Below, in pieces: positions 47,217 to 55,828 of a stretch of 64,000 bases of DNA; the first letter of the stretch is position 1; each line of letters begins with the position of its first letter. Below the pieces are notes generated by a model. That model was not told the DNA's origin, searched no databases, and was given only the letters and a program-made list of their open reading frames with translations. Position numbers and translations under genes: made by a program. Origin of the DNA: Oscillospiraceae bacterium (GTDB lineage: Bacteria > Bacillota > Clostridia > Oscillospirales > Oscillospiraceae). The stretch covers positions 61,991 through 125,990 of the forward strand of contig CADAHL010000003.1 of the NCBI GenBank assembly GCA_902787755.1, read 5' to 3'.

Positions 47217-49055
47217 ATGACCCGGCGGCAGAAGAAAACCCTCTGGAGGATCGTCGCGGCGGCGCTGCTCACCCTGGTGGCGGCGCTGCTGCCTTTGGAG
47301 GGGATTGGGAAAGCCCTGGCCTTCGCGGTGCCCTATCTGGTCATCGGTTACGACGTGCTGTGGAGCGCGGCCCGGAACATCGCCCACGGCCAGGTCTTTG
47401 ACGAAAAATTCCTGATGGCGCTGGCCACCCTGGGCGCCTTCGGCACCGGGGAGTACCCGGAGGCCGCGGCGGTCATGCTCTTCTACCAGATCGGCGAGTG
47501 GTTCCAGTCCATCGCCGTGGGCAGAAGCCGCAAGTCCATTGCCGCACTGATGGACATTCGCCCCGAATTCGCCACCGTCCTCCGGGACGGCGAGGAGTCT
47601 GAGGTGGATCCGGAGGAGGTGGCCCTGGGCGAGACCATCCTGATCCGTCCCGGCGAGCGGGTGCCTCTGGACGGCACCGTGTTGGAGGGCAGCAGCTCCC
47701 TGGACACCGCCGCCCTCACCGGCGAAAGCCTGCCGGTGGACGTGACGGAGGGGGCCCGGGTCATCAGCGGCTCCATCAATCTGACCGGGCTTCTCCGGGT
47801 CCGCACCGAGAGCGTCTATCAGGACAGCACGGTGGCCCGGATCCTGGAGCTGGTGGAAAACTCCGCCGAGAAAAAGGCCCGGGTGGAGAACTACATCACC
47901 CGCTTTGCCCGCTGGTACACCCCCTGTGTGGTCATCGGCGCGGTTCTGCTGGCCCTGATCCCGCCCCTGTTTGACGGCAACTGGGCCATGTGGATTAACC
48001 GGGCGCTGATCTTCCTGGTGGTCTCCTGCCCCTGCGCGCTGGTGGTTTCGGTGCCGCTGAGCTTCTTCGGCGGGATCGGGGCAGCCTCCCGGGAGGGTAT
48101 CCTGGTGAAGGGCGCCAACTATCTGGAGGCCCTGGCCACTGTGGACACCGTGGCCTTTGACAAGACCGGCACCCTGACCCAGGGTGAGTTCGCCGTGGAC
48201 GCCATCCATCCCCGGGAGATCCCGGAGGATGAGCTGCTGGATATCGCCGCTGTGGCCGAAAGCCACTCCAGCCACCCGGTGGCGGAGTCCATCGTGGCGG
48301 CCCACAAGGGGCACATTGACAAGAGCCGGGTCTCCAAAGTGGAGGAGCTGGCCGGCCGCGGTATCCGTGCCGTGGTAGACGGTCAGACCTTCTACGTGGG
48401 CAACGGCAAGCTGATGGAGGAGGTCGGTGCAGACTATCACGACTGCCACCTGAGCGGCACCGTGATCCATGTAGCCAAAGAGGCGGAATACCTGGGCCAC
48501 ATCGTCATCAACGATCAGCTCAAGCCCGACGCCAAAGAGAGCATCGCGGCCCTCAAGGCCCTGGGCGTGAAGCAGACGGTCATGCTCACCGGCGACCGCC
48601 AGCAGGTGGCGGAGAACGCCGCCCGGGCCCTGGGTGTGGATCGGGTTTACGCCCAGCTTCTGCCCGCCGAGAAGGTGGAAAAAGTGGAGCAGATGCTCCG
48701 GGACGGCGCCAGGCTGGCCTTTGTGGGCGACGGCATCAACGACGCGCCGGTGCTTTCTCGGGCGGACGTGGGCGTTGCCATGGGCGCCATGGGCAGCGAC
48801 GCGGCCATCGAGTCGGCGGATATCGTGCTGATGGACGACAAGCCCTCCCGGCTGCCGCTGGCGGTGAAGCTGGCCCGGAAAACCATGCGGATCGTCCGGG
48901 AGAATATCGTCTTCGCCCTGGGAGTGAAGCTGCTGATCCTGGCCCTTGGCGCGCTGGGCTTTGCCAATATGTGGTGGGCCGTGTTCGGCGACGTGGGCGT
49001 GCTGATCCTGGCGATCCTCAACGCCATGCGCTGCATGCTCCCCATCCGGAATTGA
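47217..49055 (+). CDS. P1B-type metal ATPase, Zn/Cd/Pb exporting type
   Basis: This 612-residue pump exports heavy metals with ATP. It has the CPC metal site in VVSCPCALVVSVPLSFFGG, the phosphorylation motif DKTGTLTQGEF, the TGES loop (AALTGESLP), SSHPVAESIV as the HP motif, and GDGINDAPVLSRADVG. The Asp in VFGDVGVLILAILNAMR near the end matches the ZntA-type site (P1B-2), favouring Zn, Cd or Pb over copper. It starts directly at the first membrane helix; the HMA domain is the separate upstream protein. A terminator follows. Confidence 0.93.
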   Translation: MTRRQKKTLWRIVAAALLTLVAALLPLEGIGKALAFAVPYLVIGYDVLWSAARNIAHGQVFDEKFLMALATLGAFGTGEYPEAAAVMLFYQIGEWFQSIAVGRSRKSIAALMDIRPEFATVLRDGEESEVDPEEVALGETILIRPGERVPLDGTVLEGSSSLDTAALTGESLPVDVTEGARVISGSINLTGLLRVRTESVYQDSTVARILELVENSAEKKARVENYITRFARWYTPCVVIGAVLLALIPPLFDGNWAMWINRALIFLVVSCPCALVVSVPLSFFGGIGAASREGILVKGANYLEALATVDTVAFDKTGTLTQGEFAVDAIHPREIPEDELLDIAAVAESHSSHPVAESIVAAHKGHIDKSRVSKVEELAGRGIRAVVDGQTFYVGNGKLMEEVGADYHDCHLSGTVIHVAKEAEYLGHIVINDQLKPDAKESIAALKALGVKQTVMLTGDRQQVAENAARALGVDRVYAQLLPAEKVEKVEQMLRDGARLAFVGDGINDAPVLSRADVGVAMGAMGSDAAIESADIVLMDDKPSRLPLAVKLARKTMRIVRENIVFALGVKLLILALGALGFANMWWAVFGDVGVLILAILNAMRCMLPIRN

Positions 49056-49073
49056 GAAAAACATCCCTCACAC

Positions 49074-49110
49074 AGACAGAGGAGGTCGCTCGCCTCCTCT
49101 GTCTTTTCTT
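49074..49110 (+). terminator. Terminator of the metal efflux operon
   Basis: AGACAGAGGAGG pairs with CCTCCTCTGTCT around TCGCTCG, followed by TTTTCTT. Confidence 0.9.
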
Positions 49111-49163
49111 GCCTGATTCCCGGGAAAGCGGCGCGTCTCTCCGCTAATTTGTGTTCGGAGGGC

Positions 49164-49192
49164 TTGTTTTCCCTGTTCAATGAAGGTATAAT
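49164..49192 (+). promoter_or_regulatory. Promoter of ilvE
   Basis: TTGTTT and TATAAT with a 17-base spacer lie 50 bases before ATG 49243. The leader is too short for a T-box. Confidence 0.8.
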
Positions 49193-49242
49193 AAACTTAC
49201 CGAATCAAAAATACTCGCTGATATCATACAGGAGGTTTCATC

Positions 49243-50310
49243 ATGGAGATTAAAATCACCCGTACTACTCACCCCAAGGCCAAACCGTCCATGGACGGCA
49301 TCCCCTTCGGTACCTACTTCTCCGACCATATGTTCCTCATGAACTATGATCCGGAGCATGGTTGGCATGACGCCAGGATCGTCCCCTATGGTCCCCTGGA
49401 GCTGGAGCCCTCCTGCATGACCCTGCATTATGCCCAAGAGGTCTTCGAGGGCATGAAGGCCTACCGCCGGGCCGACGGTCATATCCAGATGTTCCGCCCC
49501 CTGGAGAACATCCGCCGGATGAACAACTCCTCTGTGAAGCTTTGCATCCCCCATATTCCCGAGGAGGACTTTCTGCAGGCTCTGAAGGCCCTGGTGGAGG
49601 TGGACCAGGATTGGGTCCCCTCTGAGCCGGACACCAGCCTGTACATCCGCCCCTTCGCCATCGCTTTGGACGCTCATCTGGGCGTACATGTGGCCCACAC
49701 CTATCTGTTCTGCATCATCACCTGCCCGGTGGGCTGCTACTACCCCGAGGGTCTGAACCCGGTGAAGATCGCTGTGGAGCCCCGTGAGGTCCGCGCCGTC
49801 CGGGGCGGCACCGGCTTTGCCAAATGTGGCGGCAACTACGCCGCTTCCCTCCACGCCAGCGATAAGGCTCTGAAGAAGGGCTTCAGTCAGGTCCTGTGGC
49901 TGGATGGCGTGGAGCAGAAGTACATCGAAGAAGTCGGCTCCATGAACGTCATGTTCAAGATTGCCGGCAAGATCGTCACTCCCTCCCTGGAGAAGGGCTC
50001 CGTGCTGCCCGGCGTAACCCGCCGCTCCGCTCTGGAGATCCTGCGCAACTGGGGCTATGAGATCGAGGAGCGGGATCTGTCCATCGACGAGCTGATCGCC
50101 GCCGCCAAGGACGGCACGCTGGAGGAAGCCTGGGGCACCGGCACCGCCGCCGTCATCTCCCCCATCGGCGAGATCTCCTTCGAGGGTGAGGACTACATTA
50201 TCGGCGGCTTCCAGATCGGCGAGCTGACCCAGAAGCTGTACGACGCCATCACCGAGATCCAGTGGGGCAAGGTCGAGGATCCCTACGGCTGGATCACTCC
50301 CGTCTGCTGA
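49243..50310 (+). CDS. ilvE: Branched-chain amino-acid aminotransferase
   Basis: IlvE is a PLP enzyme that moves amino groups between Glu and Val, Leu or Ile. The 355-residue protein matches the type II branch: MEIKITRTTHPKAKP, LHYAQEVFEGMKAYR, RPFAIALDAHLGVHV, ALKKGFSQVLWLDGVEQKYI with the PLP lysine region upstream (GNYAASLHASDKALK), and the C-terminal EEAWGTGTAAVISPIGEI. AGGAGG precedes ATG 49243. It has its own promoter and a long-stem terminator, so it is a single-gene unit. Confidence 0.96.
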   Translation: MEIKITRTTHPKAKPSMDGIPFGTYFSDHMFLMNYDPEHGWHDARIVPYGPLELEPSCMTLHYAQEVFEGMKAYRRADGHIQMFRPLENIRRMNNSSVKLCIPHIPEEDFLQALKALVEVDQDWVPSEPDTSLYIRPFAIALDAHLGVHVAHTYLFCIITCPVGCYYPEGLNPVKIAVEPREVRAVRGGTGFAKCGGNYAASLHASDKALKKGFSQVLWLDGVEQKYIEEVGSMNVMFKIAGKIVTPSLEKGSVLPGVTRRSALEILRNWGYEIEERDLSIDELIAAAKDGTLEEAWGTGTAAVISPIGEISFEGEDYIIGGFQIGELTQKLYDAITEIQWGKVEDPYGWITPVC

Positions 50311-50365
50311 GAGATAGAGCGTTTTCTGTTAGCTTGCATAGTTATGGGTATATGCTCATAAATAA

Positions 50366-50418
50366 CCCCTGGCGAAATCGCGTAATGCCACGAGTTCGCC
50401 AGGGGCTTTCCTTTTTTA
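50366..50418 (+). terminator. Terminator of ilvE
   Basis: CCCCTGGCGAA pairs with TTCGCCAGGGG, followed by CTTTCCTTTTTT. Confidence 0.85.
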
Positions 50419-50526
50419 ATCTGCAACGCCTGAACTGCCAGGATTTCTGTATTGTACTGTTGGAGCCGATACAAGTCCAGCAATTTATAATAGAAGCGTT
50501 TTCTACTAGAGTATTATTCGATTACC

Positions 50527-51033
50527 TTAAACATATCGCCAGTATAGGATGAAGAAAGCGAGCAATGCAAAAAAGATGACTCCAAAGAAGATAAGCAGTG
50601 CACGATGTGAGTTTGTATCTTTCTGCTCATGAATTTGAGGAGAGAATTCTATTTTATCGGGCTTCTGAGGAGGAAAATGTTCTTCTTTGATTTTATCTGC
50701 CTTTCTGCTTACACTGCCAGCCTTTCTCAGCAAAGATAGTGGATCCTGGCCGGAGAGTATGCGATCGTAAAAATCCTGGATGAATGACAGATCTGATATT
50801 TCACTTGTTGGCCCGTTTTCCAATTCATGTGCTATCCGATTTCTGACCCAACGTACATGCTTAAGCATTCTGAAATCAGACTCCCAAGAAGGAATTCGAA
50901 TTATACCATAGGCGGCTTTGCTCTCCATATCTGCTATGTATTGGCTGACCCCATTTGGGCAGGAATAGATATCGGAACAGAGCCTGTCCAGTCGCTTGTA
51001 TTCCTCAAAAAATAGATTGTCGTTCGATATCAA
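50527..51033 (-). CDS. AT-rich gene for a small C-terminally anchored protein, HEPN-like region
   Basis: This 168-residue protein has a helical N-terminal region with FRMLKHVRWVRNRIAHELE, where RNRIAHE recalls the R-x4-6-H motif of HEPN domains, a charged linker, and one membrane helix at the very end (LLIFFGVIFFALLAFFILYW). Its composition is far more AT-rich than its neighbours, suggesting transfer. The start is TTG at 51033 with GAGAGGGG upstream. It faces ilvE. I cannot assign a family with confidence. Confidence 0.6.
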   Translation of the reverse strand: MISNDNLFFEEYKRLDRLCSDIYSCPNGVSQYIADMESKAAYGIIRIPSWESDFRMLKHVRWVRNRIAHELENGPTSEISDLSFIQDFYDRILSGQDPLSLLRKAGSVSRKADKIKEEHFPPQKPDKIEFSPQIHEQKDTNSHRALLIFFGVIFFALLAFFILYWRYV

Positions 51034-51089
51034 AGGAATCCCCTCTCAGCAAATATTCCTGTCCCGTAACAACTATCAATCTAAAAAAA

Positions 51090-51425
51090 CTACATCATTT
51101 CCATATCACGGGCAGCGCCTTCGTAGTCATAGGTCCAGCCCTTGTCCAGCAGCCAGTAGCTGGCGGGATCCTCCTCGATGGGCTCGTCCTCGTCCATTTC
51201 CTTGTCCGGTCTGGCGTTTTTCAGCTTCTGCCGGGTCTCATAGGCCCGCAGATCCGCCAGAGTAAAGGGCAGGCCCAGCTCCGCCGCCACCGGCAGCAGC
51301 ACGTCCTCCACCACAGCCTCCCGGATCTCCAGACTGCCGGGATAACTGGCCTCGGCATCCAGCAGCCGCTGACGCAGGGCCGCGTCGCCAGCGTACAGAG
51401 CAAAGAATTTCTCCACGTTTTCCAT
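51090..51425 (-). CDS. Small acidic protein, possibly Nif11-like
   Basis: This 111-residue protein starts MENVEKFFALYAGDAALRQR and later has AAELGLPFTLADLRAYE, a layout that weakly resembles Nif11-type leader domains (E-x-F-x5-D-x-L...GxxFT), but with a longer middle. The C-terminal part is acidic (DKEMDEDEPIEEDP). There is no Gly-Gly cleavage site and no modification enzyme near, so a peptide-precursor role is not supported. ATG 51425 has GAGGAGG. It is a single gene between the AT-rich gene and rplQ. Confidence 0.6.
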   Translation of the reverse strand: MENVEKFFALYAGDAALRQRLLDAEASYPGSLEIREAVVEDVLLPVAAELGLPFTLADLRAYETRQKLKNARPDKEMDEDEPIEEDPASYWLLDKGWTYDYEGAARDMEMM

Positions 51426-51510
51426 ATGAGCGCCTCCTCGGTGATTCAATCGTGTATATTATATCCGATCCCTCGCCTGTTTGCAACGAGCAGGGACGTC
51501 TCCGGCATAT

Positions 51511-51545
51511 AAAAAACTCCCGAGAAAAGATCCCGGGAGTTTTTC
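51511..51545 (-). terminator. Terminator of the ribosomal block
   Basis: On the minus strand AAAAACTCCCG pairs with CGGGAGTTTTT, followed by further T. It ends the rpsM-to-rplQ transcript. Confidence 0.9.
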
Positions 51546-51557
51546 GTTTCAGTTGGA

Positions 51558-51899
51558 TCAGACCAGCTCGATGACGGCCATCTCGGCGGCGTCGCCGCGA
51601 CGGGTACCGATGCGGGTGATACGGGTGTAACCACCGCTGCGGTCGGCGTACTTGGGAGCGATCTCGTCCTTGATCTTCTTGGCCACATCTTCACGAGTGA
51701 TGAAGCTGAGCATCTGACGGTAAGAAGCCAGATCCGCAGCCTTGCCAAGGGTGATCATCTTCTCAGCCATGGGGCCGATCTCTTTGGCGCGGGACAGAGT
51801 GGTCTCCATCCGGCCTTTATCCAGCAGATCGGTGGTCTGCTGACGCAGCATGGCCATACGCGCGGCAGTATCCTTGCCGAGCTTTCTAGTACCAGGCAT
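51558..51899 (-). CDS. rplQ: 50S ribosomal protein L17
   Basis: L17 lies near the exit tunnel of the large subunit. The 113-residue protein is the short bacterial form: [20 protein letters not shown], a middle [15 protein letters not shown], and the end [20 protein letters not shown]. It is last in the rpsM-rpsK-rpsD-rpoA-rplQ run, 17 bases after rpoA, and is followed by the terminator. Confidence 0.97.
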   Translation of the reverse strand: MPGTRKLGKDTAARMAMLRQQTTDLLDKGRMETTLSRAKEIGPMAEKMITLGKAADLASYRQMLSFITREDVAKKIKDEIAPKYADRSGGYTRITRIGTRRGDAAEMAVIELV

Positions 51900-51916
51900 A
51901 GTGCAATTTCCTCCTA

Positions 51917-52867
51917 TTACTGATTATCCTCGCTGGCCAGAGACAGGCCCAGCATCTGGAGCTTCTGCTCCACTTCTTCCAGAGACTTGCGTCCCAGGTT
52001 CCGGACCTTGATCATCTCGTCCTGCGTCTTGCTGACCAAATCCTCAACCGTGTTGATGTTGGCCCGCTTCAGGCAGTTGAAGCTTCTGACGGAGAGATCC
52101 AGCTCCTCGATAGTCATCTTGAGAACGGTGTTCGGCTCCTTCTCGACCTTCTCCACCACGACGCTGTTGGCGCCGATGGTCTCGGACAGATCGGTGAAGA
52201 GCGTGAAGTGGTCGCAGAGTATCTTTGCGCCCAGGCTCAGCGCATCCCGCGCAGACATGGTCTTGTCGGTCCAAACCTCGATGGTCAGCTTGTCAAAGTC
52301 GGTCTGATTGCCCACGCGGGTATTCTCGACCGTATAATTGACCTTGAGCACGGGGGTGTAGATGGAGTCGACGGGGATGGTGCCGATGGGGGTCTGGGGC
52401 GTCTTGTTCTTGTCGGCGGAAACGTAGCCTCTGCCGTGGTCCAGGACCAGCTCCATGTTCAGAGCGCCGTCGGGGCCCAGGGTGGCGATCGGCTGTTCGG
52501 GATTCAGAATTTCCACCTCGGCGTCGGCTTTGATGTCGCCGGCGGTGACAACGCCCTCGCCGGAGGCCTCAATGTAAACGGTCTTGGGACCGGTGGAATG
52601 GAGACGGGCGATGATGCTCTTGACATTCAGAACGATCTCGGTCACGTCTTCCTTGACGCCGGGGATGGTAGAAAACTCATGCTGAACGCCTGCGATCTTG
52701 ATGGAGGTGCAGGCCGTGCCGGGAAGAGAAGAAAGGAGTACCCTGCGAAGAGAGTTACCAAGTGTAGTGCCATAGCCGCGCTCCAGGGGCTCCACGACGT
52801 ATCTGCCATAGGAGCTGTCGCCCGGGGTTTCGATGCACTCGATACGCGGCTTTTTAATTTCGATCAT
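51917..52867 (-). CDS. rpoA: RNA polymerase alpha subunit
   Basis: RpoA starts core polymerase assembly and its C-terminal domain contacts UP elements and activators. The 316-residue protein has the alpha-NTD ([32 protein letters not shown]) and the alpha-CTD ([32 protein letters not shown]) joined by a short linker. It lies between rpsD and rplQ, the standard order. Confidence 0.98.
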   Translation of the reverse strand: MIEIKKPRIECIETPGDSSYGRYVVEPLERGYGTTLGNSLRRVLLSSLPGTACTSIKIAGVQHEFSTIPGVKEDVTEIVLNVKSIIARLHSTGPKTVYIEASGEGVVTAGDIKADAEVEILNPEQPIATLGPDGALNMELVLDHGRGYVSADKNKTPQTPIGTIPVDSIYTPVLKVNYTVENTRVGNQTDFDKLTIEVWTDKTMSARDALSLGAKILCDHFTLFTDLSETIGANSVVVEKVEKEPNTVLKMTIEELDLSVRSFNCLKRANINTVEDLVSKTQDEMIKVRNLGRKSLEEVEQKLQMLGLSLASEDNQ

Positions 52868-52951
52868 ATAGTTATATAACCCTCCTTGTTCATTATGCGC
52901 TGCTTATCGCGCCTTGCGGTGTTTCAGCTTACCAATTTGAGGGTGTCTTTA

Positions 52952-53551
52952 TTACTTGGAGTACAACTCGACGATGAGGCGCTCTTCCACGGGGAAGTCG
53001 ATATCCTCTCTCACAGGAGCAGCAACGACCTTGCCGATCATGTTGGCAGAGTCAAACTCCAGCCACTTGGGGACCACATGGTAAGCGTTGGCTTCCAGAT
53101 TGGTCTTGAAGCGCTCGATCCCGCGGCTGGACTCCTTGATGGCGATGACCATGCCGGGCTTGACCTGGTAGCTGGGGATGTTGACCTTCTTGCCGTTGAC
53201 GGTGAAGTGGCCGTGGTTGACCATCTGACGAGCCTCGCGCCGGGTGGCGGCGTAGCCCAGACGGAAGATCACGTTGTCCAGACGGCTCTCCAGCTGGATC
53301 AGCAGGTTGTCGCCGGTCTTGCCGGACATACGCTCGGCCTTCTCATAGTAGCCGCGGAACTGCTTCTCCAGAACGCCATAGATGAACTTGACCTTCTGCT
53401 TCTCCTGCAGCTGAGTGGCATACTCGGACTTCTTCTTGCGGGACTGGTTGTTGCTGTTGCGGGTGGTTTCCTTCTTGTAGTAGCCCATAGCAGCCGGGCT
53501 GATGCCCAGAGACTTGGCATGCTTGGCAATGGGCTGTCTGTTCTTAGCCAT
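52952..53551 (-). CDS. rpsD: 30S ribosomal protein S4
   Basis: S4 starts 30S assembly by binding 16S rRNA and in many bacteria controls its own operon. The 199-residue protein has the S4 RNA-binding region ([40 protein letters not shown]). The N-terminus [18 protein letters not shown] has no zinc Cys, so it is the C-minus type. Being inside the rpsM operon, it could be the regulator of the long rpsM leader. Confidence 0.97.
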   Translation of the reverse strand: MAKNRQPIAKHAKSLGISPAAMGYYKKETTRNSNNQSRKKKSEYATQLQEKQKVKFIYGVLEKQFRGYYEKAERMSGKTGDNLLIQLESRLDNVIFRLGYAATRREARQMVNHGHFTVNGKKVNIPSYQVKPGMVIAIKESSRGIERFKTNLEANAYHVVPKWLEFDSANMIGKVVAAPVREDIDFPVEERLIVELYSK

Positions 53552-53569
53552 TACGATGTCCTCCTTTCC

Positions 53570-53971
53570 TTAGACACGACGACGTTTCGGAGGACGGCAG
53601 CCATTGTGAGGAATGGGGGTAACGTCCTTGATCATCGTCACTTCGAGACCCGCGGTCTGCAGAGCACGGATCGCAGCCTCACGGCCGGAACCGGGACCCT
53701 TGACAAAGACCTCGACGGTCTTCAGGCCGTGCTCCATGGCTGCCTTGGCGGCAGTCTCAGCGGCGGTCTGAGCGGCAAAGGGGGTGGACTTTTTGCTTCC
53801 GCGGAAGCCCAGGCCACCGGCGGAGGCCCAGGAAATGGCGTTGCCCTGGGTATCGGTAATGGTGACCATAGTATTGTTGAAGGAAGAGCTGATATGAACC
53901 TGGCCCTTTTCAATGTTCTTGCGCTCTCTTCTGCGGGTCCTGACGACCTTCTTCTTAGCGTTCGCTGCCAT
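53570..53971 (-). CDS. rpsK: 30S ribosomal protein S11
   Basis: S11 forms part of the 30S platform near the mRNA exit. The 133-residue protein has [40 protein letters not shown] and the C-terminal [16 protein letters not shown]. It sits between rpsM and rpsD with 16-18 base gaps. Confidence 0.98.
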   Translation of the reverse strand: MAANAKKKVVRTRRRERKNIEKGQVHISSSFNNTMVTITDTQGNAISWASAGGLGFRGSKKSTPFAAQTAAETAAKAAMEHGLKTVEVFVKGPGSGREAAIRALQTAGLEVTMIKDVTPIPHNGCRPPKRRRV

Positions 53972-53987
53972 AATTCATATCCCTCCC

Positions 53988-54356
53988 TTACTTCTTCTTG
54001 TTCGCGATGGTGCGTTTCGGACCCTTGCGGGTACGAGCGTTGGTCTTGCTTCTCTGGCCGCGCACGGGCAGGCCACGACGATGGCGCAGACCACGGTAGC
54101 AGCCGATCTCGGTCAGGCGCTTGATGTCCAGCGCAGTCTGGCGGCGCAGATCGCCCTCAACGATGTAGTTGTGGTCGATGCACTCACGCAGCTTGGCCTC
54201 GTCCTCGTCGGAGAGGTCTTTCACTCTGGTGTCGGGATTGACACCGGTCATTTCCAGGATCTTTTTTGCGCTGGTTCTGCCAATACCGTAGACGTAGGTG
54301 AGACCGATCTCAATTCTCTTGTCTTTGGGCAGGTCAACGCCGGCTATACGTGCCAT
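53988..54356 (-). CDS. rpsM: 30S ribosomal protein S13
   Basis: S13 contacts the P-site tRNA and the L5 bridge. The 122-residue protein reads [33 protein letters not shown] and ends [16 protein letters not shown] chose ATG 54356, with AAGGA about 10 bases upstream, rather than a TTG three codons before. It is the first gene of the transcript that starts at the promoter 54590-54619. Confidence 0.97.
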   Translation of the reverse strand: MARIAGVDLPKDKRIEIGLTYVYGIGRTSAKKILEMTGVNPDTRVKDLSDEDEAKLRECIDHNYIVEGDLRRQTALDIKRLTEIGCYRGLRHRRGLPVRGQRSKTNARTRKGPKRTIANKKK

Positions 54357-54583
54357 ACTTTTCAATCATCCTTTCGATAATTTTTCCGCATTTTGCGGTG
54401 ACAAAGGCTTATTCCCGCCGGAGGGAGCCTTTGCCCCATGCGGGATATTTATATTTGGACAGGGCCCGAAGGCCCGGATCCACAGTTTCAGAGTGCTGCG
54501 TTCTCCACGCAAAACTCCTCTAAGAACACGCAAGGAGCCGATCAATTCCGGAGGAGCGCAGAGAAATTTAACTGCCGCAGCGA
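54357..54583 (-). promoter_or_regulatory. Structured 5' leader of the rpsM operon
   Basis: About 227 nt between the rpsM promoter and start has no gene. On the minus strand it holds, in order, a stem with GTTCT/AGAAC, the hairpin GGGCC-TTCG-GGCCC, a long hairpin with AAAGGC/GCCTTT and inner TCCC/GGGA, and CCGCA-AAA-TGCGG just before AAAAATT and the ribosome site. It may be a site where a ribosomal protein, such as S4, controls the operon. Confidence 0.6.
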
Positions 54584-54589
54584 AGAATT

Positions 54590-54619
54590 ATTTTACCAGA
54601 CAGAACCCAGCTCTGTCAA
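54590..54619 (-). promoter_or_regulatory. Promoter of the rpsM-rplQ operon
   Basis: On the minus strand TTGACA and TAAAAT are 18 bases apart. No terminator was seen between rpmJ and this promoter, so transcripts from upstream may also read through. Confidence 0.85.
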
Positions 54620-54690
54620 GCTTTTCTTCTGACTTTTCAGCGGTTTTTTCTCTGTTTTCTCCCGGCTGACCGACCCTTTGCGGATCTTTA

Positions 54691-54804
54691 TCAACCCTGG
54701 CGCTGTTTGTGCTTCGGGTTCTCGCAGATAACCATGACTTTGCCCTTGCGCTTGATGATCTTGCACTTCTCGCACATGGGCTTCACGGAAGGTCTAACTT
54801 TCAT
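54691..54804 (-). CDS. rpmJ: 50S ribosomal protein L36
   Basis: The 37-residue protein is L36 of the zinc type: [18 protein letters not shown], then [15 protein letters not shown], with the C-C-C-H set. It follows infA by 11 bases in the standard order infA-rpmJ-rpsM. Confidence 0.97.
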   Translation of the reverse strand: MKVRPSVKPMCEKCKIIKRKGKVMVICENPKHKQRQG

Positions 54805-54815
54805 TTGTATTCCTC

Positions 54816-55034
54816 CTACTTGCTTCTCCAGGTGATGCGGCCGCGGGTCAGATCATAGGGAGACATCTGCACCGTTACCTTGTCGCCGGGAAGGATCCTG
54901 ATAAAGTTCATCCGGAGTTTGCCGGAAATGTGCGCCAGGATGATATGGCCGTTGCCGATATCTACCTGGAACATGGTGTTGGGCAGAGACTCTACCACAG
55001 TACCCTCGAGTTCGATTACGTCGTCTTTCGCCAA
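54816..55034 (-). CDS. infA: Translation initiation factor IF-1
   Basis: IF-1 is an OB-fold protein that blocks the A site during initiation. The 72-residue protein [19 protein letters not shown] ... [20 protein letters not shown] has the normal length and order, between map and rpmJ. Confidence 0.98.
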   Translation of the reverse strand: MAKDDVIELEGTVVESLPNTMFQVDIGNGHIILAHISGKLRMNFIRILPGDKVTVQMSPYDLTRGRITWRSK

Positions 55035-55052
55035 AGCTCTATTCCTCCCGTC

Positions 55053-55826
55053 TTAGATGTCCTCAGCCATTGTGAGGATCTCCGCTTCGCCGTCGGTGAT
55101 CAGAATGGTATTTTCATAATGCGCAGCCAGGGAATGGTCTGCCGTGACCACGGTCCATCCGTCTCTCAGGACTTTCACCTTGTAGTCGCCGGCGCAGACC
55201 ATCGGCTCGATGCAGATGGTCATGCCCTTCACCAGCCTTGGGTTTGGCATATAGCCCCGCTGGGGCCGGTAGTTGGGGACCTCCGGCGCCTCATGCATTC
55301 CCCGGCCGATCCCGTGACCCACATAGTCACGGACCACGGAGAACCCGTGAGACTCCACGTAGTCCTGCACCGCTTCGCCGATATCATGTACACGATATCC
55401 GACTTTTGCAAACTTGATGCCTTCGAAAAATGCCTGTCGAGTGACCTCGATCAGTTTCTTCGCTTCCTCGCTGACCTCCCCTACCGGGTAGGTTCCCGCA
55501 CAGTCGCCCACGAAACCGTGGATATCGGAGCACAGGTCGATGGAAACGATATCACCGCTGCGAACGATTCTCTTTCCGGGTATGCCGTGAATGACCTCAT
55601 CGTTGACGGACACACAGGTGGCCGCCGGGAAGCCCTCATACCCCAGGCAACTGGGATGGGCTCCGGACTTGACGATGAACTCATGCACCGCTCTGTCGAT
55701 CTGCCGGGTGGTCATGCCGTCCTTCACGGCCTGACGCCCGATGGATCTGGCTGCCGCTGTGATCTTACAGGTCTCGCGCATCCGTTCAATCTCCCGGGGA
55801 GATTTAATGGTAATGCTTTCGGACAT
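55053..55826 (-). CDS. map: Methionine aminopeptidase, type I
   Basis: Map removes the first Met from new proteins with a two-metal site. The 257-residue protein begins SITIKSPREIERMRETCKI and has HGIPGKRIVRSGDIVSIDLC (first Asp ligand), GYVGHGIGRGMHEAPEVPNY-type His region (VGHGIGRGMHEAPEVPNY), GMTICIEPMV and HSLAAHYENTILIT. There is no N-terminal zinc finger or SH3 motif, so it is type Ia. It lies between adk and infA; 2 bases separate it from adk. Confidence 0.97.
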   Translation of the reverse strand: MSESITIKSPREIERMRETCKITAAARSIGRQAVKDGMTTRQIDRAVHEFIVKSGAHPSCLGYEGFPAATCVSVNDEVIHGIPGKRIVRSGDIVSIDLCSDIHGFVGDCAGTYPVGEVSEEAKKLIEVTRQAFFEGIKFAKVGYRVHDIGEAVQDYVESHGFSVVRDYVGHGIGRGMHEAPEVPNYRPQRGYMPNPRLVKGMTICIEPMVCAGDYKVKVLRDGWTVVTADHSLAAHYENTILITDGEAEILTMAEDI

Positions 55827-55828
55827 GA

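Noticed and set aside
49193-49242. T-box or attenuator before ilvE
   Set aside because: The leader is only about 45 nt and has neither a T-box sequence nor a terminator.
51090-51425. A Nif11-type modified peptide precursor
   Set aside because: No Gly-Gly leader end, no Cys/Ser-rich core and no modification or export genes lie nearby; only a weak similarity in layout remains.
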